Source of the DNA: an uncultured Thermoguttaceae bacterium
GTDB lineage: Bacteria; Planctomycetota; Planctomycetia; Pirellulales; Thermoguttaceae
Direction of reading: 5' to 3'
Length of the DNA stretch: 6,768 nucleotides
Assembly (NCBI GenBank): GCA_934725735.1
Contig: CAKVCP010000118.1
Coordinates: 1 to 6,768 of the forward strand
Shown in pieces: positions 1 to 4,942 of this stretch; position 1 is the stretch's first letter; each line of letters starts with the position of its first letter. The notes under the pieces were generated by a model. That model was given only the letters and a program-made list of their open reading frames with translations, was not told where the DNA came from and searched no databases. Made by a program: the position numbers and the translations under genes.

Positions 1-1
1 G

Positions 2-343
2 CTTTATAAAGAGGCAACCGAAGAAGAGACAACTCAATTCTTGGCAAATGATTTTATTCAGTTGAAGCAAGACTATAATGCATCCAAAGTTAAAACGGCA
101 AACCGAAAAAGAATAGCGTTAGCACAAAAAACACTGGAAAGTTTGGATGCAGTCAGCAGGAGAAATATATTTACATATATTGGAGAATACTGTCCGGAGC
201 TGAAAGTTTCTGAGACTTCGTTTGAGATTGGAGATGAAGAAGAATTAAGAATGTTGTTGTATGGCATTGAACAAAGATTCTACACTACGATTGTCGGCGG
301 AGAAAAACGAATTGCCAACTCTGTTGTTCCGTTTGGACAATAA
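2..343 (+). CDS. C-terminal part of an accessory protein, possibly KwaB-like (DUF4868)
   Basis: The frame is open from the first bases of the window to a TAA at 341-343, so this is the last ~113 residues of a longer gene whose start lies upstream; the in-frame TTG at 41 has no convincing ribosome site and is probably internal. The piece is charged and soluble, with no membrane segment. Its last third (FEIGDEEELRMLLYGIEQRF, followed by YTTIVGGEKRIANSVVPFGQ) resembles, from memory, the end of KwaB-like/DUF4868 proteins, the DNA-binding partner in the Kiwa anti-phage system. That match is tentative and no search was possible. If right, the membrane partner KwaA should lie just upstream, outside the window. 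Codon use is AT-rich compared with the genes after 2340, which suggests acquired DNA. The alternative is any other element-borne hypothetical protein. Confidence 0.6.
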   Translation, partial: LYKEATEEETTQFLANDFIQLKQDYNASKVKTANRKRIALAQKTLESLDAVSRRNIFTYIGEYCPELKVSETSFEIGDEEELRMLLYGIEQRFYTTIVGGEKRIANSVVPFGQ

Positions 344-369
344 GAAACTATCCATTTGAAATCAGAAAA

Positions 370-399
370 ATCAGCCGAGCAGTTCACTGCCCGGCTGAT
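370..399 (-). terminator. Hairpin terminator of the tnpV-DUF6809 pair
   Basis: ATCAGCCG (370-377) and GCAGT (379-383) pair with ACTGC (386-390) and CGGCTGAT (392-399), leaving one A/C mismatch and a two-base loop. Read on the minus strand the stem is followed by TTTTTCTGATTT. It sits 14 bases beyond the DUF6809 stop. It lies 26 bases after the plus-strand gene's stop, so it may also serve that gene, although the plus-strand side lacks a T run. Confidence 0.8.
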
Positions 400-413
400 C
401 TCTGTTAATGTTA

Positions 414-674
414 TTATTCCATGACCTCCATCATCATCCTGGCACCCAGTTTAAAGCTGCATTGGAATATCAGGCAATCCGTTGTCATCTGATACTCTCG
501 CACGCAATCCGTGTATTTCTCAAACAGCTCTTTCTGTTTGTCCGTCATGGTGGCTTGGAGCTTTTCTTCATTCCTACAGATAAGTTCCAGTAATTTCTTA
601 TATTCCTTGCAGGAAGATGTATCGTACTCGGTCGGCTCGATATTGCCGTACCAGAATTCTTCAAGGATTCTCAT
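414..674 (-). CDS. DUF6809 family small protein
   Basis: This 86-residue protein belongs, by recognition, to DUF6809, a family of small proteins of unknown function common in Clostridia mobile elements and often next to tnpV. The start MRILEEFWYGNIEPTEYD and the end FKLGARMMMEVME are family hallmarks; the middle (KKLLELICRNEEKLQATMTD and on) is charged and predicted helical. There is no signal peptide or membrane segment. Length fits the family. Its ATG (674-672) overlaps the tnpV stop as ATGA, and a GGGGAGGG ribosome site lies at 681-688 inside the end of tnpV, so the two are probably translationally coupled. Unlike tnpV it is intact. No biochemical role is known; a part in transposon or conjugative-element maintenance is inference from the neighbourhood. 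Confidence 0.85.
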   Translation of the reverse strand: MRILEEFWYGNIEPTEYDTSSCKEYKKLLELICRNEEKLQATMTDKQKELFEKYTDCVREYQMTTDCLIFQCSFKLGARMMMEVME

Positions 675-1061
675 ACGGCACCCTCCCCATAGATCAGTTC
701 AGTGAGAACGATTTCCTCTACACGGTTGCGGATGTTGTTCATAGCTTTGAGCCATGTCAGCTGATCCTGTGCTTTCAGCTGCTCGTTGATACCCTCTTTC
801 TCTGCCAGCTGAGTTACAAGCAGGTCGAGCTTGTTTCGAGCCTGAGCATCAATGTCGGCAAGATAGCTATATAGCCTACCGCTGAGAACGAGGTCGGTGT
901 AGACCATAGAACGATATTCTCTGAGGTACTGCTGGTGCTTTCTGCCCCAGATACCGATGGTGTGGATTTTCTTTCTCCGAGATGACCAGACACGGCAGAT
1001 AATAATCTCCATGTAGCTCATACCAAAGACCGTTGCTGTTATCGTAGATGTATTTTCCCAT
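671..1061 (-). pseudogene. tnpV: TnpV family transposon-encoded protein, frameshifted
   Basis: TnpV is a ~120-130 residue protein of unknown mechanism carried by Bacillota transposons and integrative elements. The amino end is read from ATG 1061 (MGKYIYDNSNGLWYELHGDY, then YLPCLVISEKENP). The conserved body continues only in the next frame (TIGIWGRKHQQYLREYRSMV, YTDLVLSGRLYSYLADID, and NNIRNRVEEIVLTELI near the end). The break is at about 960-963, where AATCCACACCATC carries one extra base compared with the expected N-P-T-I-G reading. Repaired, the product would be about 129 residues, the normal size. A GGAGGT ribosome site (1069-1074, spacing 7) and a promoter-like pair upstream fit start 1061. 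The change could be a true mutation, a sequencing error or, less likely, programmed frameshifting; the site is not a classic slippery sequence. Confidence 0.85.
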
Positions 1062-1089
1062 ATTGCAAACCTCCGTGTATCATTTGTTT

Positions 1090-1118
1090 ATAGTAGTACC
1101 GAGTGGCTTTGAGGTGAA
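1090..1118 (-). promoter_or_regulatory. Probable promoter of tnpV-DUF6809
   Basis: On the minus strand TTCACC (1118-1113) and TACTAT (1095-1090) are separated by 17 bases, each matching the sigma-70 hexamers at four of six positions. The pair lies about 30 bases upstream of the tnpV start and its GGAGGT site. Found by eye only. Confidence 0.45.
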
Positions 1119-1279
1119 TCAGCCAGCGGAGGTTGCGTTGTAGCCAGTGGCAACAAAATGGCTACAGAATTCTTAGAGACGCTGCGGACCGCTTAAAATG
1201 CGTGGAATATGTGGATGAAAAGCGCACTATCAGTGCATATTATCATGAGAAATTAAGGCCTGCGCTCGAGTGGGAATGA
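1118..1279 (+). pseudogene. Unassigned coding remnant
   Basis: The frame is open from 1118 to a TGA at 1277-1279 and reads as ordinary protein in its second half (GYRILRDAADRLKCVEYVDE, then KRTISAYYHEKLRPALEWE). It has no ATG; a TTG at 1133 is the only near start and its GGAGG abuts it rather than preceding it at normal spacing. I do not recognise the family. The composition (charged helices with aromatic residues, ending in a stop) suggests the carboxyl end of a larger protein cut off when the neighbouring tnpV segment was joined. It overlaps the promoter and inverted repeat of the opposite-strand tnpV unit. It may also be chance. Confidence 0.25.
1139..1166. repeat. Perfect 8-bp inverted repeat upstream of tnpV
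   Basis: TGTAGCCA (1139-1146) and TGGCTACA (1159-1166) are perfect inverted copies around a 12-base centre, about 20 bases upstream of the putative tnpV -35 hexamer. It could be an operator, a hairpin, or part of an element end. No second copy of this motif was seen elsewhere in the window. Confidence 0.5.
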
Positions 1280-1352
1280 TCTCAGAGGTTCATTAAAGCT
1301 CCGTAATAGCAGGACTTTTCGAGGATTAGCCCCTTCCGGAGACGTAAAGCGG

Positions 1353-1379
1353 CTATTCTTCATTCTTCAAAAAGAATAG
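1353..1379 (+). other. Upstream hairpin overlapping a terminator
   Basis: CTATTCTT (1353-1360) pairs with AAGAATAG (1372-1379). Its right arm shares bases 1378-1379 with the left arm of the following terminator, so the two stems partly compete. This resembles an attenuator layout, but no gene immediately downstream would obviously be controlled. Confidence 0.35.
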
Positions 1380-1418
1380 AGCTAACTGATTATGTTCAAG
1401 TCGGTTAGCTCTTTTTTT
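1378..1418 (+). terminator. Strong rho-independent terminator, plus strand
   Basis: AGAGCTAACTGA (1378-1389) pairs with TCGGTTAGCTCT (1401-1412) through 12 pairs including one G-T wobble, with an 11-base loop and a run of seven T at 1412-1418. It is a textbook intrinsic terminator. It closes a plus-strand transcript whose gene is no longer recognisable; the remnant ending at 1279 is the only candidate. Confidence 0.85.
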
Positions 1419-1689
1419 ATTGCTAGCGCGCATCCCCCGCTGGGGCTCCTCGGCGACAATTGAGCCGTCGCTCCGGGCGGACGATCTGCTCTCCGCTGAT
1501 CTATAGCGGGACCTACTGAAATTTCTTTGCGGAGCGTGAGTCTTGGCGTTGAGCGTGAAGTCGTCTGTTGGAGAAATCCAGCGGGGAAGAAGGGGGTTCT
1601 CATTGTGTTGGACGTAAGATCGCGATCTCCTGAGAAATCTTGAAAATCAGAGAGCCATATGCAATAATACGTAAGATTCCGACAATAAT
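1419..1689. other. GC-rich non-coding block, no gene seen
   Basis: No frame here has a ribosome site or protein-like composition; the longest minus-strand frame runs through the upstream terminator and is arginine/serine/proline-rich. The stretch from about 1425 to 1600 is richer in GC than the DNA on either side and holds several self-complementary elements: CCCCGCTGG (1435-1443) with CCAGCGGGG (1578-1586), GCGAC with GTCGC near 1453-1471, and CCGCT (1493-1497) with AGCGG (1505-1509). GAGCGTGA occurs twice, at 1532-1539 and 1551-1558. A structured RNA is possible, but no known class was recognised. From about 1610 to 1689 I see nothing. Confidence 0.4.
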
Positions 1690-1706
1690 GGAGACGCGGC
1701 GTCTCC
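1690..1706. repeat. 17-bp perfect palindrome at the lost start of the XRE regulator
   Basis: GGAGACGC (1690-1697) and GCGTCTCC (1699-1706) are perfect inverted copies around a single G. It lies directly before the first recognisable codon of the broken XRE regulator, where the ATG should be. It may be an operator, a small insertion, or a rearrangement scar. Confidence 0.6.
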
Positions 1707-1903
1707 GTCAGTTATGACAAACTTTGGAAAATGCTTATCGGTAAGAAAATGAACCGTACCAAGTTGAAGGATGCGGCGGAAAATTGCTCCAATGTTTTAA
1801 CGAGACTGGGCGGGAATGATTTGTTTCGATGGAAAGTCTTCAAAAAATATGTCTAACCTTATCGTGTAAAATTAACGAGATAATGGATTTAGTCGAAGAA
1901 TAG
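1707..1903 (+). pseudogene. XRE/Cro-type helix-turn-helix regulator, broken
   Basis: The translated sequence matches the short (~65-70 residue) Cro/CI-like regulators that often stand before cytosine methylases in Bacillota. The amino part reads SYDKLWKMLIGKKMNRTKL, then KDAAENCSNVLTRLGGND, covering the helix-turn-helix. The carboxyl part is in another frame from about 1822: SMESLQKICLTLSC and INEIMDLVEE, ending in TAG 1901-1903. A single base is missing in the GATTTG run near 1817-1823. No ATG, GTG or TTG is available upstream in the first frame before a TAA at 1686-1688, so the start is lost too. The expected G-I-S turn of the recognition motif reads E-N-C. With two lesions this is a true remnant. 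It probably once autoregulated itself and the methylase 47 bases downstream. Confidence 0.75.
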
Positions 1904-1950
1904 CAAGCCGAACGTCGAGGGAATTAGCAAAGATTAGGAGAGATTCGTTT

Positions 1951-2246
1951 GTGCAACGGCCTTTAACATGTGTTGAGATATGTGCAGGAGCTGGCGGACA
2001 GGCTTTGGGTCTTGCAATGGCTGGTTTTGCTCATGTGCGCTGGTCGAGTATGAAGAAGAATACTGTAAGGTTTTGAAGCAGAACCGTCCTGAATGGAACG
2101 TCGTTTGCGCCGACGTCCATGATTTTGACGGGCGTCCATATAAAGGCGTCGATTTGTTAGCCGGCGGAGTCCCTTGCCCTCCCTTCTCCGTTGCTGGCAA
2201 GCGCCTCAAAGATATTTCGAATCTGCCGCTAGATTTATCCGTATAA
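1951..2246 (+). pseudogene. DNA (cytosine-5)-methyltransferase, truncated and frameshifted
   Basis: C5 methylases transfer a methyl group from S-adenosylmethionine to cytosine in a recognition site, here probably as the modification half of a restriction-modification system. Motif I, the cofactor-binding loop, is clear: VEICAGAGGQALGLAMAGF. After a one-base loss near 2035-2038 the frame changes and continues with VEYEEEYCKVLKQNRPEWN, then RPYKGVDLLAGGVPCPPFSV, which contains motif IV with the catalytic cysteine of PCPP. A second shift near 2212 moves the next conserved segment (FESAARFIR, resembling LFPEALRLIR) to a third frame. Homology stops at about 2242, so motifs VI to X and the target-recognition domain are gone; family members are usually over 300 residues. 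The start is taken as GTG 1951 with AGGAG ten bases upstream. No restriction endonuclease is visible. Confidence 0.85.
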
Positions 2247-2524
2247 GAGGATTGGGATTTATTGATTCCTATCGTTGCGTATATCCTCGGCTTTGGAGCT
2301 TACGAAGGCTTTCAAAATAATCAAAAAGAATCGTCAACAAGGCGCGGAGTTCTTTTCAACGCCGACCAGTCGTCGGCATTATCTTTCATTTACAGCCCGC
2401 GTTCGTATGATATAACGAAGGAGAACCTTCACCCTCTCAAACGCGGCGGCGGACTTTCGCGCATCCTTCGCGCGGCGAGTCGACCGCGATCTCCGCGATT
2501 TAACGCGCAAAAAGGCGACGTACG
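2247..2524. other. Junction and leader region before the NERD gene
   Basis: No convincing gene. The frame from 2262 to 2546 is open, but has no ribosome site, low-complexity basic composition towards its end, and overlaps the next gene. Base composition changes from AT-richer to the GC-rich style of the remaining window at about 2335-2350, so the edge of the acquired segment probably lies here. A small hairpin, GCCGAC (2361-2366) with GTCGGC (2372-2377), lies just after that change. Confidence 0.4.
2389..2416 (+). promoter_or_regulatory. Possible promoter of the NERD gene
   Basis: TTTACA (2389-2394) and TATAAC (2411-2416) are spaced by 16 bases and resemble sigma-70 hexamers in an otherwise GC-rich stretch. 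The leader to the ATG at 2525 would be about 100 bases. Confidence 0.4.
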
Positions 2525-3553
2525 ATGGATCTTTTCACGCTATTAACTCATTCCCTATTCCGGAGCGCGCACGGTTCGCTCATATCGTTCTCTATTTTGA
2601 TTATATTGCTCTTGATTTTGATTCTCGTCGGGGGCGGGCTCTTTTTCTTTTGCGCGAAAGGGTATCGGGAGAGTTCGTATCGACGCCTGACGGGGGAGCC
2701 CTTCTTATCGGTGTGGATGGATAAGGGAAAGTATGGGGAGTATCTGACGTACGACGCGCTGAAGGAGTTTGAGAAGGAGGGCGCGAAGTTTTTGTTCAAC
2801 CTCTATATTCCCAAGAAGAACGGGGAGACGACGGAGATCGATCTGATGATGATTAGCCGCAAGGGGATCTTCGTCTTCGAGAGTAAGAACTACGGCGGGT
2901 GGATCTTCGGGAAGGAGTCGCAGCGGAACTGGACGCAGGTTCTTCCCTCGGGGAACGGGACGCGGAAAGAGTCCTTCTACAACCCGATCATGCAGAATCG
3001 GACGCATATCCGCAACCTTGTCGCGTTCGTCGGCGAAGAGTACCCGACGCGATCGATCATCGTCTTTTCGGAGCGCTGCGAACTCAAGGAGATCGACGTC
3101 GAGAGCGCGGATATACGCGTCGTGAAGCGCGACGAACTCCGACGCGCCGTCCTTGACGTCTACGAGCGCGAGACGCAAGACCTCCTCTCACCCTCCCAAA
3201 TCGAAACCGTCTACCAGTTCCTCCGCCCGTTCACTCAGGTCGGCGACGACGTCAAAGCGCGGCATATCGAGAATATCCGGAAACGCCTCGAAGAGAACAC
3301 CGCCGCTTCTGAAGAAAAGGCCCCGCAAAGCGCGGCGATGAAATCCAAGAAGACGTATTCAAACGAGCCGCAATCAAGGGCGACGCAATGTAAGGAATCG
3401 CAACCAAAATCGAGCGTCGAGGCCCAACGCGTGTGTCCGCAGTGTGGGGGAACCCTCGTGTTGAGGAGGGCGAAGCGCGGCGCTCGCGCGGGCTCGCAGT
3501 TCTGGGGGTGCGACAATTATCCGAAATGTCGGTATACGGAAGAGATGGAGTAA
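2525..3553 (+). CDS. Membrane-anchored NERD nuclease-domain protein with topoisomerase-type zinc finger
   Basis: The 342-residue product has an amino-terminal hydrophobic segment at about residues 18-43 (FSILIILLLILILVGGG), which should anchor it in the inner membrane with the rest in the cytoplasm. A NERD domain follows at about 65-185. It holds GEYLTYDAL (E72), the EID of TTEIDLMMISRKG (D106) and FESKNY (E119, K121), which together form the PD-(D/E)xK nuclease signature, and NPIMQN at 153-158. Residues 240-300 are a charged linker. The end is a C4 zinc finger of topoisomerase I type: C304-x2-C307 and C329-x5-C335 with FWGCDNYPKC. NERD proteins are thought to act in DNA or RNA processing; the substrate is unknown. 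The start has only a weak AAAGG about nine bases upstream. The gene converges on the hydrolase, is intact, and uses host-like codons. Confidence 0.9.
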   Translation: MDLFTLLTHSLFRSAHGSLISFSILIILLLILILVGGGLFFFCAKGYRESSYRRLTGEPFLSVWMDKGKYGEYLTYDALKEFEKEGAKFLFNLYIPKKNGETTEIDLMMISRKGIFVFESKNYGGWIFGKESQRNWTQVLPSGNGTRKESFYNPIMQNRTHIRNLVAFVGEEYPTRSIIVFSERCELKEIDVESADIRVVKRDELRRAVLDVYERETQDLLSPSQIETVYQFLRPFTQVGDDVKARHIENIRKRLEENTAASEEKAPQSAAMKSKKTYSNEPQSRATQCKESQPKSSVEAQRVCPQCGGTLVLRRAKRGARAGSQFWGCDNYPKCRYTEEME

Positions 3554-3624
3554 TGCGGAATCGTCTAAGTCGGCGGCGACGGCGTTCCTGAGGCGACGCG
3601 CATGGGAAAAGCTCCGGAAAACGA

Positions 3625-3643
3625 GGCGCGGGATAATCGCGCC
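3625..3643. terminator. Possible hairpin between convergent genes
   Basis: GGCGCG (3625-3630) pairs with CGCGCC (3638-3643) around a seven-base loop, between the NERD stop (3553) and the hydrolase stop (3655). No T run follows on either strand, so intrinsic termination is uncertain. Confidence 0.3.
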
Positions 3644-3654
3644 ACATGCCGCGC

Positions 3655-4632
3655 TCAGTAGTTCGGCATATATTTCCAGAGGTAATCTTCGAGCTTCTCC
3701 ATATACGCCTGGAGGAGGATTCGATCGTTCTGAAGCGCGTGTCCCGAATGGGGAAACTCGTAATAATCGTGCGACGTCCCGCGCTCTTTCAGCTCGGCGA
3801 CGAGTCTTCGCGCGGAGTCGACGGGGCAAAGCTTATCTTTGGCGCCGTGCGCGAGGAGCGTCGCGGGGGAATCGGCGTCGACCCACTTGTCGGGGGCGAT
3901 ATTGCGCATCGGCGCGGAGTACGCGTCGTTGACGATCGACTCCGTCGTGATCTCTTCCCCCGAGAGGCGACTGAAGAGCGCCGCCACCCCCGAGGAAATC
4001 GCGCCGGGAGCGACTCTGTTCCAGTCTTCGCTGCGGAAGCTCGCGGGCCCCGACGTCTCGAAGACGAATTTGACGGGGACAGGCGCGGTCTTCGCGTCGC
4101 GATACGCGTAGAGAAGAGCGAGGGTTCCCCCCGCGCTACGCCCCGTTATCGCCATTCTGTCGACCGCAAAACCGCGACGGCGCGCTTCCGCCACAACCTG
4201 AGGAATCGCGGTTTTGAGCTCTTGAGACTGTCGAGAGAGGTTCGTCGTCGGGTACTCTCCGCCGTCAAGGGTATAATTGATCCCCGCGACGACGTACCCC
4301 TTCGACGCAAACCATTGCAGGAGCTCCGCGAAGTCCTCCTTATTTCCCGACGCCAGATCGACCGACTGCAACGCGACGACGAGCCCGTAATGACGCCGCG
4401 TCGCGTCTTGCGGAAGATATAGGTCGAATCGGCTCGATTCCTCGGCCCCGTAGGAAAGGTTGCGATAGATCGCGCCGACTTCTTTCGTCGACGCGCTGTA
4501 CGCCCCGCGCAGAGGGTCGACGCTCATCTTTTGAATCGCGGAGCCGCAGAAGGAGACGAGAAAGACGACCAGGTAGACGACGCCCCAGAGAATTTTGCTT
4601 GAGACGTAGCGAAGAACGCGCCGCAAGGTCAT
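3655..4632 (-). CDS. Alpha/beta hydrolase, esterase-like, with amino-terminal membrane segment
   Basis: The 325-residue product has a hydrophobic segment at about 14-33 (ILWGVVYLVVFLVSF) preceded by arginines, so it is exported or anchored facing outside; the cysteine at 29 does not make a good lipobox. The hydrolase fold follows. The nucleophile elbow is GRSAGG (164-169, Ser166). The likely acid is Asp266 in HGAKDKLCPVD and the histidine is His298 in FPHSGHAL, giving a full triad with the usual order and spacing. The strand preceding the lid reads GLVVALQSVD instead of the H-G-G-G oxyanion motif common in the hormone-sensitive-lipase group. Family members hydrolyse ester bonds, often acetyl or feruloyl groups on plant polysaccharides; the substrate here cannot be told. 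Start ATG 4632 has GGAGG (4642-4646) nine bases upstream and overlaps the stop of the small ORF before it. Confidence 0.88.
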   Translation of the reverse strand: MTLRRVLRYVSSKILWGVVYLVVFLVSFCGSAIQKMSVDPLRGAYSASTKEVGAIYRNLSYGAEESSRFDLYLPQDATRRHYGLVVALQSVDLASGNKEDFAELLQWFASKGYVVAGINYTLDGGEYPTTNLSRQSQELKTAIPQVVAEARRRGFAVDRMAITGRSAGGTLALLYAYRDAKTAPVPVKFVFETSGPASFRSEDWNRVAPGAISSGVAALFSRLSGEEITTESIVNDAYSAPMRNIAPDKWVDADSPATLLAHGAKDKLCPVDSARRLVAELKERGTSHDYYEFPHSGHALQNDRILLQAYMEKLEDYLWKYMPNY

Positions 4633-4772
4633 AGAAGGTCGCCTCCGAAGAGATCGCCCCCAAAAATGAGGTTCAATCCCGCCCGGACGGCGAGACGCCC
4701 AAGGATTGCGCCCGAGACCGCGCAGAGCGTCAAATTTACTATGCGCTTGAGAACCTTAGTCGATATTTTCAT
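4629..4772 (-). CDS. Small 47-residue membrane-type protein coupled to the hydrolase
   Basis: An ATG at 4772 opens a 47-codon frame whose TGA overlaps the hydrolase ATG as ATGA, the usual sign of translational coupling. The hydrolase ribosome site GGAGG lies inside its last codons, within a G-G-D repeat. An AAGGA ten bases before the ATG is a modest ribosome site. The product begins MKISTKVLKRIVNLTLCAVS and continues with GAILGRLAVRAGLNLIFGG, a basic start followed by a mostly hydrophobic helix interrupted by two arginines, then an acidic glycine-rich tail. It could be a single-pass membrane or signal-like peptide. I do not recognise the family. It may act as a leader that sets hydrolase translation rather than as a protein. 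Confidence 0.55.
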   Translation of the reverse strand: MKISTKVLKRIVNLTLCAVSGAILGRLAVRAGLNLIFGGDLFGGDLL

Positions 4773-4897
4773 CTTTTCTTCATCCTTCCAACGACGCGAA
4801 TCCCCCCGCGTCTCAATTCAGCTTAACTTACCCGCGAAGCGTCTAAAACGCGCAAGCAAGTCTATATGATGATTATGAAGAATTGATGAAAAGACAA

Positions 4898-4935
4898 CGC
4901 CTTTTTTTCCCATTTAACGCCGGGAACAAAAGGCG
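4898..4935 (-). terminator. Intrinsic terminator of the PHP phosphatase gene
   Basis: On the plus strand the arms lie at 4898-4911 (CGCCTTTTTTTCCC) and 4922-4935 (GGGAACAAAAGGCG), 14 pairs with one mismatch and a ten-base loop. On the minus strand it is followed by TTGTCTTTTC. It begins seven bases past the phosphatase stop and separates that gene from the small ORF and hydrolase. Confidence 0.75.
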
Positions 4936-4942
4936 CGCGAGA

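Noticed and set aside
955..970. Programmed frameshifting in tnpV
   Set aside because: There is no slippery heptamer or clear downstream structure, and intact tnpV genes elsewhere are single frames by general knowledge; an indel is simpler.
1532..1558. GAGCGTGA direct repeat as a CRISPR or iteron array
   Set aside because: Only two 8-bp copies; no regular spacing or further units.
1382..1603. Minus-strand frame of 73 codons
   Set aside because: It ends inside the terminator stem, has no ribosome site, and is rich in Arg, Ser and Pro, as expected of random GC-rich DNA.
1980..2246. ATG at 1980 as the start of the methylase
   Set aside because: Its first residues are the wrong frame of motif I; the true motif I is read from GTG 1951, so the ATG is an accident of the frameshift.
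2262..2546. Plus-strand frame of 94 codons between the methylase remnant and the NERD gene
   Set aside because: No ribosome site, no protein-like pattern, crosses the composition boundary and overlaps the NERD start; taken as chance.
3646..4422. Long plus-strand frame opposite the hydrolase
   Set aside because: It is the antisense of a gene with a full catalytic triad; the composition is arginine-rich and no motif is present.
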